From CAZPBO01 sp964584815 (GTDB taxonomy: Bacteria; Planctomycetota; SKW154): a stretch of 12,788 bases of DNA. Positions within the stretch are counted from its first letter, which is position 1; every line of letters starts with the position of its first letter. A program made the position numbers and the translations under genes. Where the stretch lies: contig CAZPBO010000058.1 of NCBI GenBank assembly GCA_964584815.1, positions 1 to 12,788 of the forward strand, in the 5' to 3' direction. The notes beneath the pieces are model-generated. The model did not search any database. It saw only the letters and a list, made by a program, of their open reading frames with translations, and was not told the origin of the DNA. Of the stretch, positions 1-5,779 are shown one piece after another.

Positions 1-680
1 TCAAGCAGGCTTCTGTCCATGTATGCGCCGGGGTCGCCTTCATCGGCGTTGCATATGACATAGCGCACGCCATCAGGTGCGGGCGCGTTTCGGCACGCCT
101 CCCATTTCCGCCCCGTCGGAAACCCCGCTCCTCCACGACCGCGAAGACCTGAACGCTTAACCTCATCTATTATCTGCTCCGGCGTTATTTCAAACAACGC
201 TTTCGCAAGCGCAGAGTAGCCGCCTATCGCAATGTAGTCCTCTATCTCTGTTGGGTCTATCAGTCCGTTGTTGCCGAGCACAAGCCTCATCTGCTTCTTG
301 TAGAACGGCACATCATCTTCACGCATAATCTTTTTGCCGGTTGCTGGGTCCACATACAGCAGTCGCTCCACAACCTCTTTGCCGATGAGGGATTTTTCCA
401 CAATTTCTGGAACATCGTCTGGTTTGACCCGAACATAAAGAATTTTTTCTGGATGGAGCACGACAAGAGGACCGCATTCACAGAAGCCGTGGCAGCCTGT
501 GGTCTTAAGGGCGATTCTTTTGGACAAACCACGGCGCTGCAGTTCTTCCTTAAACACTGCGGATACCCGCTCTGCACCGTGTTCGCAACCGACCGCCACC
601 ATGAACTCGAATGCGGCCCGCTTTTGCTTGGCTTCTTTGCGTAGTTGCTCCAGTTCATCGCGCGACTTCAGCCTGACCAT
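1..680 (-). CDS. nuoF: NuoF/HydB-type NADH-binding flavoprotein subunit, N-terminal 226 residues (runs off left edge)
   Basis: This is the FMN- and NADH-binding subunit of a complex I-like dehydrogenase or of an NAD-linked (possibly bifurcating) hydrogenase. It would oxidise or reduce NAD(H) in the cytoplasm and pass electrons through iron-sulfur clusters. Residues 24-95 form a thioredoxin-like [2Fe-2S] domain with Cys32 and Cys63/Cys67 (TGCHGFCECG). The flavoprotein domain begins near 125, with the glycine-rich FMN motif GLRGRGGAGFPTG at 178-190 and NADEGDPGA at 211-219. An N-terminal [2Fe-2S] domain fused to NuoF is typical of HydB/HndC proteins rather than of E. coli NuoF. The start is the ATG at 680, which has AGGAGG 10 nt upstream; the first 26 nt overlap the end of nuoE. 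The C-terminal [4Fe-4S] region lies outside the window. One oddity is that the first of the four usual [2Fe-2S] cysteines is Met27, while an extra Cys69 is present. Whether the partner is a hydrogenase or complex I cannot be seen here. Confidence 0.93.
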   Translation of the reverse strand, partial: MVRLKSRDELEQLRKEAKQKRAAFEFMVAVGCEHGAERVSAVFKEELQRRGLSKRIALKTTGCHGFCECGPLVVLHPEKILYVRVKPDDVPEIVEKSLIGKEVVERLLYVDPATGKKIMREDDVPFYKKQMRLVLGNNGLIDPTEIEDYIAIGGYSALAKALFEITPEQIIDEVKRSGLRGRGGAGFPTGRKWEACRNAPAPDGVRYVICNADEGDPGAYMDRSLL

Positions 681-1167
681 TTTCCCTTGTCCTCCTTGCA
701 TCAATTGTGCTGTATTTTCTCAAAACCTTCTTCACCTTGCCGGGGGTCATCTTCTCGTGATACTCATCATCAACGACGACGACAGGTCCCAACGCACAGG
801 CTCCAAGGCAGTTCACTGTCTCCAGTGTAAACTCCATATCGTCGGTCGTCTCTCCCGGCTCTATCCCAAGCAGTCTTTTCAACTCCCCAAGGACGGCGGG
901 TGCTCCCCGCACATAGCAAGCCGTTCCCATACAGACAGTCACAAGATGCCGCCCACGAGGCTTAAGTCTGAACGCCTTGAAAAATGTCGCTACTCCATAG
1001 ACCTGAATGAGCGGAACGCCAAGCCGTTCTGCAACCCTACGAAGTGCATCCTCCGGCAGATAGCCGAACTCATCTTGAATGTCCTGCAATATCGCTATGA
1101 CTCGTTCCTTTCTGCAACCATGCGTTTCCACTATTCTGTCTATCTTTTCAAGTCTTTTCTCTTCCAT
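655..1167 (-). CDS. nuoE: NuoE/HydC-type [2Fe-2S] subunit of NADH dehydrogenase or NAD-linked hydrogenase
   Basis: This is a 170-residue thioredoxin-like [2Fe-2S] ferredoxin subunit that works with the flavoprotein encoded directly downstream. Residues 8-70 form the usual helical bundle (ILQDIQDEFGYLP at 26-38, GVATFFKAF at 58-66). The cluster cysteines are Cys79 and Cys84 (VCMGTACYVRG) and Cys120 and Cys124 (NCLGACALGP), so all four ligands are intact. The length matches the family (about 150-180 residues). The ATG at 1167 has AGGAGG 7 nt upstream. The TGA at 657-655 lies inside the nuoF coding start, so translation of the two is probably coupled. Upstream lies nadC, 214 nt away. The family serves respiratory complex I, NAD-reducing hydrogenases, electron-bifurcating hydrogenases and formate dehydrogenases; nothing visible here decides between them. 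Confidence 0.95.
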   Translation of the reverse strand: MEEKRLEKIDRIVETHGCRKERVIAILQDIQDEFGYLPEDALRRVAERLGVPLIQVYGVATFFKAFRLKPRGRHLVTVCMGTACYVRGAPAVLGELKRLLGIEPGETTDDMEFTLETVNCLGACALGPVVVVDDEYHEKMTPGKVKKVLRKYSTIDARRTRENGQAEVAR

Positions 1168-1221
1168 GTTTTGCCTCCTGCGAATCTCTTTATCTTCGTA
1201 TTTTCCCCCGCCGTGCCGCGA

Positions 1222-1243
1222 TAGGGGTTGCGTTTAGGGGTTG
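1222..1243. repeat. Tandem direct repeat TAGGGGTTG x2, 13-bp period, upstream of nuoE
   Basis: Two exact copies of the 9-mer lie at 1222-1230 and 1235-1243 (CAACCCCTA as read toward nuoE), 55-76 nt upstream of the nuoE start codon. A pair of short direct repeats in the leader of a redox operon could be a regulator-binding site. That is inference from position only, and no known operator was recognised. Confidence 0.4.
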
Positions 1244-1317
1244 GCTGTTTCGCATCGCTGCGGTTGCATTTTGAGAGCAGCATCTCGGCGCTTCTTAAAA
1301 CGCCCATAACGCCAATA

Positions 1318-1345
1318 AATCTCTACGCCGCGATGCCGCTGTCAA
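1318..1345 (-). promoter_or_regulatory. Possible weak promoter for nuoEF
   Basis: A perfect TTGACA (plus-strand tgtcaa at 1340-1345) lies in the 214-nt spacer between nadC and nuoE. The best -10 candidate, GAGATT at 1323-1318 with a 16-nt spacer, matches TATAAT at only three positions. If the promoter is real, the transcript would carry a leader of about 140 nt holding the direct repeats. Otherwise nuoEF is read through from nadC. Confidence 0.25.
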
Positions 1346-1381
1346 CAAAATCGCCGATTTGCCGCAAAAAATTTGTGCTTT

Positions 1382-2242
1382 TTACGCATCCACCTCCAGC
1401 GCCACATCCGCATACTCAAATCCCAGAGTCAGTTTGCCGACGCTGACACCGTCCGCCCACGAGCCCAAAATCTTATCCAGACTCTCAAGCCAAACCCCGC
1501 CCGAAACCTCCACAAATTTCGCCCCGTGTTTCCTCGCCCCCCACACCGCGCGCCACAAACCATCCTCCTCTATGTTGTCAAGCATGATATGCTTGAAGCC
1601 CGCCTTCGCCGCCGCCACCGCCTCCTCCTCACTCTCCACCTCCACAACCGCATCCTGCGCCGCATCACCCAGTCGCTCATAAACCCGCCGCCAAAACGAC
1701 ACCGCCCTCACATCACCTCCCAAAACCGCCTTGTGGTTGTCCTTCACCATTGCGCGTTCAGCAAGACCAAAGCGGTGGTTGAACCCGCCGCCAACACGCA
1801 CCGCATACTTCAGAAGCCTCCGCATACCCGGTATGGTCTTTCTTGTATCAAGGACGAGCGCCTCGTGCCGTTGTGCAACACGCACAAAACGCGCCGTCTG
1901 TGTCGCCGCCCCACACAACAGCGACAGCAGATTCAGCGCCACCCTCTCTCCACCCAAAACCACCCTCACATCGCCTTCAACATATGCCAAAACCTCACCT
2001 GCCGACGCCCATTGACAGTCCCTTTTCTGCGGCTTAAATTTGATGTCGCCGCTCACTTTTCTGAAAACAATCTCGGCTGTCCACAGACCACAAACAAGCA
2101 ACTTCTGGCGTGCTTCAATACGCGCCTTTATGGTTTTGGGCTTCGGAAAAAGAAGTTTTGTGGTGATGTCATTGAACGCGCCATCCTCTTCCAATGCTAT
2201 CTCAATCAGCCTCTCCGCCTCTTGAACCAGTCGCCTATCCAC
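1382..2242 (-). CDS. nadC: Nicotinate-nucleotide pyrophosphorylase (quinolinate phosphoribosyltransferase)
   Basis: The enzyme converts quinolinate and PRPP into nicotinate mononucleotide, CO2 and pyrophosphate, the last committed step of de novo NAD synthesis in the cytoplasm. The 286-residue length is typical. Visible family motifs include EDGAFNDITT (19-28), GERVALNLLSLLCG (98-111), DTRKTIPG (132-139), GGGFNHR (151-157), the active-site KDNH (167-170), EVE (201-203), LDN (221-223), SGG (247-249) and SVGKLT (267-272). The start is GTG at 2242: the nearby ATG at 2249 runs into a stop after four codons, and a GGGGG tract sits 7 nt before the GTG. NadA and NadB partners are not in the window. 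The gene stands upstream of nuoEF on the same strand, 214 nt away, so the link to NAD-dependent redox may be functional or just positional. Confidence 0.96.
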   Translation of the reverse strand: MDRRLVQEAERLIEIALEEDGAFNDITTKLLFPKPKTIKARIEARQKLLVCGLWTAEIVFRKVSGDIKFKPQKRDCQWASAGEVLAYVEGDVRVVLGGERVALNLLSLLCGAATQTARFVRVAQRHEALVLDTRKTIPGMRRLLKYAVRVGGGFNHRFGLAERAMVKDNHKAVLGGDVRAVSFWRRVYERLGDAAQDAVVEVESEEEAVAAAKAGFKHIMLDNIEEDGLWRAVWGARKHGAKFVEVSGGVWLESLDKILGSWADGVSVGKLTLGFEYADVALEVDA

Positions 2243-2265
2243 GATACATCCCCCATCTTCTGCCT

Positions 2266-2294
2266 ATGCTACGCATAATGTCCTAATCCTTCAA
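2266..2294 (-). promoter_or_regulatory. Candidate sigma70 promoter for nadC, with a small palindrome over the -10
   Basis: Reading the minus strand, TTGAAG (2294-2289) and TAGCAT (2271-2266) are separated by exactly 17 nt, each with four of six consensus matches. The predicted transcript would start about 10 nt ahead of the SD. The -10 overlaps a perfect inverted repeat, TATGC-tac-GCATA (2265-2277), which could be an operator half-site pair. Its arms are only 5 bp and I recognise no NAD regulator site. The rest of 2243-2437 shows nothing else of note. Confidence 0.35.
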
Positions 2295-2437
2295 CTCATA
2301 CCCTGCGTTGTCAGTTTTTTGGATTGGCAGATGTTTGCTCTGCCACGCGCAACAGGATGTGTGTTACCACACCACTCAATAAGGATGTGATTTGAAAGCA
2401 GTTAGGTTTTATGACCGGGTGGAGCGTTCAGTTTGTC

Positions 2438-2746
2438 CTATTGCCTTCCGGCAAGAAGTTTGCGGAGGACACGCAGGTCAAGTTTGCCGTCCATTTTGCC
2501 GTCCATAGCGTCAACTTCGGCGAAAAGCGCAGTAATCTCATCGCGGGAAACAAGTCCTTTTCTCTCAAGGGCGATGATGAGTATTGCTACCAGTAGAGCG
2601 AGGAAATCCATATCCTGTTCAATCATTTGTAATACCTTTTTTGAGGGACCGCTACGGCGCATTGCTTGACGCGTCATCGCATCAGCCAGGCGTTTCATAT
2701 GCCGTGCCTGCGATTGCTCAGGGAAAAACCACTCTTGTAGTCCCAT
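2438..2746 (-). CDS. Conserved-looking 102-residue protein of unknown function with an Asp/Gly-rich C-terminal motif
   Basis: I do not recognise a named family. The protein has an amphipathic, Met/Arg-rich N-terminal half (residues 1-45). A short hydrophobic helix follows at about 48-60 (FLALLVAILIIAL), too short for a confident membrane span. The C-terminal part reads ERKGLVSRDEITALFAEVDAMD and continues into a DGKMDGKLD ladder (82-90). The 'KGL-x-x-x-DE...VDxxDGxxDGKL' pattern resembles C-termini of small hypothetical proteins in several phyla. The regularly spaced aspartates (79, 82, 86, 90) recall metal-binding loops without matching a canonical EF-hand. The ATG at 2746 has GGAGG 7 nt upstream, and a near-consensus promoter lies ahead of it, so it is very likely expressed. 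It is separated by about 195 nt from nadC downstream. The function is unknown. Confidence 0.75.
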   Translation of the reverse strand: MGLQEWFFPEQSQARHMKRLADAMTRQAMRRSGPSKKVLQMIEQDMDFLALLVAILIIALERKGLVSRDEITALFAEVDAMDGKMDGKLDLRVLRKLLAGRQ

Positions 2747-2794
2747 TATATGTCCTCCAGAAATCGGCTCGCCGCTTAGGACTTACATTGCAGA

Positions 2795-2823
2795 ATCATC
2801 CACAAAAGAGATGCGTTTGTCAA
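2795..2823 (-). promoter_or_regulatory. Sigma70 promoter for the 102-residue protein gene
   Basis: On the minus strand, a perfect TTGACA (2823-2818), a 17-nt spacer and GATGAT (2800-2795, four of six matches) stand about 50 nt ahead of the start codon at 2746. The predicted leader of roughly 40 nt ends in a GGAGG ribosome site. This is one of the best promoters in the window. Confidence 0.6.
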
Positions 2824-2861
2824 GTGTCCCTCCGAATTTGCCAGCCATCGCCTTAATCAAA

Positions 2862-2888
2862 ATGCAGGTTATGCAAACTATGCAAAGA
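2862..2888 (+). repeat. Three tandem 9-bp units beginning ATGCA
   Basis: ATGCAGGTT, ATGCAAACT and ATGCAAAGA follow one another with an exact 9-bp period in the divergent spacer between the 102-residue protein gene and the heparinase-like gene, upstream of the minus-strand promoter. Possible meanings are a phased regulator-binding site or chance. The remainder of 2747-2958 holds only the promoter described separately. Confidence 0.35.
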
Positions 2889-2958
2889 TTCAGGGCTAAC
2901 TGCTCCCTGCGCGGGTCATCAGACACCAGACAATGGTTACGACCCCAGAGGATTTCTT

Positions 2959-3090
2959 GTGGACATCCAGTGTGATGATGGTATCGTTTATCAGGGGTTG
3001 CGTCTTCAGAAGGTCTTTGTTGCAGAGAGTTACGCCACGGTGCTGCCCTTCTATAGCATCAAAGCGAATCAAATGGAGGCGCTGCGATGA
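2959..3090 (+). CDS. Possible small ORF (43 residues) translationally coupled to the heparinase-like gene
   Basis: The frame is open from 2857 to the TGA at 3088-3090, which overlaps the ATG of the next gene as ATGA. Codon choice (GAG, GCG, CTG, CAG, AAG) looks like the neighbouring genes. The only reasonable start is the GTG at 2959, with AGAGGA about 7 nt upstream, giving a peptide that starts VDIQCDDGIVYQGLRLQKVF and ends ANQMEALR. The open stretch further upstream (CRLCKLCKDSG and onward) lacks a start codon, so this could instead be the tail of a decayed gene. No family was recognised. The antisense frame at 3099-2896 is also open, which weakens the case. Confidence 0.3.
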   Translation: MDIQCDDGIVYQGLRLQKVFVAESYATVLPFYSIKANQMEALR

Positions 3091-5645
3091 GGGTGACAAT
3101 TTTTGTGCTTGTTATGGTCGTGTGCGAGACGCTTTGCGCGAAGGACCTTACCGCGGAGTTGCTGAAAGCCGTTCGCGGGAAGAAGCATCCATATCTTTTC
3201 GGGAACATAAAGAAGGCGCCTGGTTGGAAGCGGGCTGGTAAGAAGCCTTTTGCGGATTTCTGGGGCGTTGTGGAGCAGGCGGCAAAGGCAAAAAAGGCTG
3301 AATGCTACTTCCTGCGTGGTCCCATAACGGGCGCGGTGGTGCATGCCGGCGGTCGTGCGCATGAGGCAGAGGTGATGTTCAATCCTGCCGTGCTGGGGCT
3401 TATGTGGCTTCGCACAGGCAAAAAGGAGTTTCTTGAGGCGGCAAGGAAGGAGTTGGCGAAGATTCAACCGCGGCGGGGAAGGGACAACAGGACGGGGGAG
3501 TGTGAGGTTCTGGCGCGGTTTCTTCTGCGCTACAGTTTGCTGTTTGATTTTGTGGCGCAACGGTTGAGGAAGAAGGAGCGTCGGGCGACTGTTGAGGCAC
3601 TCTGCGGCTACGCCAGAACCTGTGCTGATGAGTTTCTGCGCTCACGCAACTCGCACAGGCGGCTTATGCTTGGGGCGGCGCTTGGTGTTGCCGCTCTGGC
3701 ACTGGCGAACGAAAAAGGCGTGCCAAAGGACGAACTCAAAAGTTGGCTGCGTCTGGCTACTGTGGGGCTTTTTGAAGACGACCCATATAAGTGGCCAGAA
3801 GGGTTGAAACCGGCGCTGCCGCGGGGGAGTATAGGAGGTCCGTGCAATTATGGCGGCTACTGCCGTATTGGGGGTTATCGTTCCTACTGGACGGGGCTTC
3901 TGTCAAAGTGGCTGCTTGTGTATCATCTCGCCACGGGGAGGAACCCGTTCAAGGACTATCCGACGAGTCGCGCCTTGCTTGAGCCGCTCTGGCTGGCGAT
4001 GCCAACCCGCCACAGCCCGCAGCAGAACACCCGCCTCGGCGGCTTTGAACACGATTTTCTCATCCTCTGGAAACTTATGAGCCAGCAGGAGCGCTCGGCT
4101 TTGAGATGGTATATGCAGCAGGACCCCGCCATCCCCGACAGACCGCGTTTCACCTATGGCGATGTGTGGAACTCAATCTTTTGGGCGCTCTACTATCCGC
4201 ATAAACTGCCGAAGGAGAAAATGAACTGGCGCTCCTTTTTTGACCCCAAAGCCGAGGTCTGCATCTTTCGGCAGAACTGGGATAAAGACGCACTCTGGCT
4301 CTCCTTCTACGCTTTCTCTTATCCAATAGGGAGCCACCGTGATATGTGCCACAACGACAATATGTCATTTGAAATATGCGCTCTTGGCGACTATCTCGTC
4401 TGCGACCCTGGCGAGGTGAAGGGCAGGATGCGCGGTTATGGTCCTGTGATGGGACACGGGCATAATATTCTGCTTATTGACGGACTTGCGCCGGTAAAAG
4501 AGGACATAACAGAGCAGTATTACCGCTTTGTGGATGCTGCGCAGTTCTGCGGACATATCTTTTCGCCCTGTTTTGAAGCGGTCTCCGCACGGATGAAGAT
4601 AACCCACACAGAATACCGCGCTGAAAAAGTTGTGGTGGAGGAGAACGGGCGGGAGTTGAACGCCAAGAAACTTGAAAAGCCGCTGATTTGGCAGCGCGCC
4701 ATACTTTTCCCCGCCCGCGAATACTTCGTCATCGTTGACCACATAAAGGCAGCCAAAAAGCACCACTTAACCTTTCTTCTCCACCTTTCATCGCTCAATT
4801 ATGAGCCGACACGCGGCGCAAATGCAGGACATGTGCTCGGAGAACTACAGGTCTGCGGCAAGAAGGTTGACTGGCTCAAAGGAGACCAACTCAACGCCTC
4901 CCGCCAGTGGCTCTGGCTCTGGTCGCAAAAATCAACCCCGCTTGAGGCTCTATGGCAGACGGTTTCCATTTACAGAAAGAAAGTTTATCTGCACATCATC
5001 TCCGTTCCGGAGGGTGAGGTGAAGGTGGGAAGGATGTGGGGACACATCCCCCAGACCCGCTTTGCCAAAGGAGAATCGGCGGAGGTTGACCATCCGCTTG
5101 TCGGTATAACAAACCATACCAAGGAGTTGTGGCGCATAACGGTTCTGTTTCCGTCACGCAAGAAGACCGCCCCGCGATACAAAATGAAGAAATGCGCAAA
5201 CGGACTGCTTCTCACATTAGAGTTTGGCGGGCATAAGGACCTTATCTTTGCAGGAAGTGCAGGAGAAGGCGGCGTCGCATTCAGCGGTTTCGCAGGTTTC
5301 TTGCGCCTTGTCGGTAAGAAACCCGCACTGCTTGGAGGCATCGGCTGCCGGAGATTGGTCTTCGGCGGTGAGACGCTTATCTCCGCCAGCAGACCTGTTG
5401 ATGTGGCGTGCAGGGCGGGGCAGAAAGGATACATCGCCGTTACGGCTCAAAAAAATGTGGCGCTGAAGACACCGCTTTCTAATGAGAAAGGGGTTTTGGT
5501 ATCGCTTCCTGCATCAACCCATCTTCTTATGAGCGGTGAGTGGAAGCCGAAAAAGAAGAAGGTCGCCTCGCTTCGTCAGTTGCATATTCCTGCGGGTAAA
5601 TGGCTTGCTTCCGCGAATGGCGTTGTGGGTAGTTTCAGCAGATGA
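3087..5645 (+). CDS. Exported heparinase II/III-like protein (putative polysaccharide lyase)
   Basis: This 852-residue secreted or periplasmic protein fits the heparinase II/III-type lyases, which cleave uronic-acid-containing polysaccharides by beta-elimination. A short signal peptide occupies residues 1-18, with likely cleavage after LCA. Residues about 40-370 are helix-rich, as expected of the (alpha/alpha) toroid, and contain RNSHRRLMLGAALG (Asn188, His190) and GGPCNYGGYCRIGGY (Tyr255, Tyr258). These are candidate Asn/His and Tyr catalytic sites by analogy with the PL12/PL17/PL21 families. The beta-sandwich begins near 390: IGSHRDMCHNDNMSFEICALG (414-434) and GHGHNILLIDG (456-466) match the signature 'H.D..sf.i.a.G..l..dpG ... 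HN.l.vdg'. The substrate is not predictable. The ATG at 3087 has GGAGG 7-8 nt upstream. There is no SusC/D, sulfatase or transporter gene beside it, so it is an orphan lyase. Codon use switches from G-ending to C-ending near 3990. Confidence 0.8.
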   Translation: MRVTIFVLVMVVCETLCAKDLTAELLKAVRGKKHPYLFGNIKKAPGWKRAGKKPFADFWGVVEQAAKAKKAECYFLRGPITGAVVHAGGRAHEAEVMFNPAVLGLMWLRTGKKEFLEAARKELAKIQPRRGRDNRTGECEVLARFLLRYSLLFDFVAQRLRKKERRATVEALCGYARTCADEFLRSRNSHRRLMLGAALGVAALALANEKGVPKDELKSWLRLATVGLFEDDPYKWPEGLKPALPRGSIGGPCNYGGYCRIGGYRSYWTGLLSKWLLVYHLATGRNPFKDYPTSRALLEPLWLAMPTRHSPQQNTRLGGFEHDFLILWKLMSQQERSALRWYMQQDPAIPDRPRFTYGDVWNSIFWALYYPHKLPKEKMNWRSFFDPKAEVCIFRQNWDKDALWLSFYAFSYPIGSHRDMCHNDNMSFEICALGDYLVCDPGEVKGRMRGYGPVMGHGHNILLIDGLAPVKEDITEQYYRFVDAAQFCGHIFSPCFEAVSARMKITHTEYRAEKVVVEENGRELNAKKLEKPLIWQRAILFPAREYFVIVDHIKAAKKHHLTFLLHLSSLNYEPTRGANAGHVLGELQVCGKKVDWLKGDQLNASRQWLWLWSQKSTPLEALWQTVSIYRKKVYLHIISVPEGEVKVGRMWGHIPQTRFAKGESAEVDHPLVGITNHTKELWRITVLFPSRKKTAPRYKMKKCANGLLLTLEFGGHKDLIFAGSAGEGGVAFSGFAGFLRLVGKKPALLGGIGCRRLVFGGETLISASRPVDVACRAGQKGYIAVTAQKNVALKTPLSNEKGVLVSLPASTHLLMSGEWKPKKKKVASLRQLHIPAGKWLASANGVVGSFSR

Positions 5646-5664
5646 ACGCCACCTCGTGATGCCG

Positions 5665-5680
5665 CCCTATCGCTTTAGGG
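5665..5680 (+). other. Small hairpin after the heparinase-like gene
   Basis: A perfect inverted repeat, CCCTA-tcgctt-TAGGG, begins 20 nt after the stop codon. No T-run follows, so it is not a convincing intrinsic terminator. It could act as a 3'-end stabiliser or be chance. Confidence 0.25.
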
Positions 5681-5694
5681 ACATTACATCTGCT

Positions 5695-5723
5695 TTGACT
5701 TTTGGAGGAGTCTGTTCTATAAT
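5695..5723 (+). promoter_or_regulatory. Strong sigma70 promoter for the thioredoxin/CcdA fusion gene
   Basis: TTGACT (five of six matches) at 5695-5700, a 17-nt spacer and a perfect TATAAT at 5718-5723 stand 57 nt ahead of the start codon at 5780. Transcription would begin near 5730. This separates the fusion gene from the upstream heparinase-like gene as its own transcription unit. Confidence 0.75.
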
Positions 5724-5779
5724 TCGGCGCAAATCAGGATTCCTACACCGCCAAGTAAGATGCTCTGAAGGGGGATTTT

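Noticed and set aside
287..658. Minus-strand frame starting at the ATG at 658
   Set aside because: It uses the ATGA at the nuoE stop but is out of frame with the flavoprotein. The start at 680 gives the recognisable NuoF sequence and has the AGGAGG site.
499..1224. Plus-strand open frame opposite nuoE and nuoF
   Set aside because: The minus strand carries intact cluster-binding motifs and good ribosome sites. The plus-strand product has a low-complexity Ser/Arg/Cys composition.
1252..1336. 7-bp inverted repeat GCATCGC / GCGATGC, 71 nt apart, upstream of nuoE
   Set aside because: It is too short and too widely spaced to suggest a hairpin or operator in GC-rich DNA.
1373..2278. Long plus-strand open frame (301 codons) opposite nadC
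   Set aside because: It is antisense to a gene with complete NadC motifs. Its product is rich in Pro/His/Arg, as expected of a reverse-complement shadow, and it has no ribosome site.
2359..2372. GTGTG-ttac-CACAC hairpin between nadC and the 102-residue protein gene
   Set aside because: A 5-bp stem with no T-run on either strand is no better than chance.
2896..3099. Minus-strand frame of 67 codons opposite the lyase gene start
   Set aside because: It has no clear ribosome site, overlaps the lyase start, and codon pattern favours the plus strand. It is kept only as a reason for caution about the small coupled ORF.
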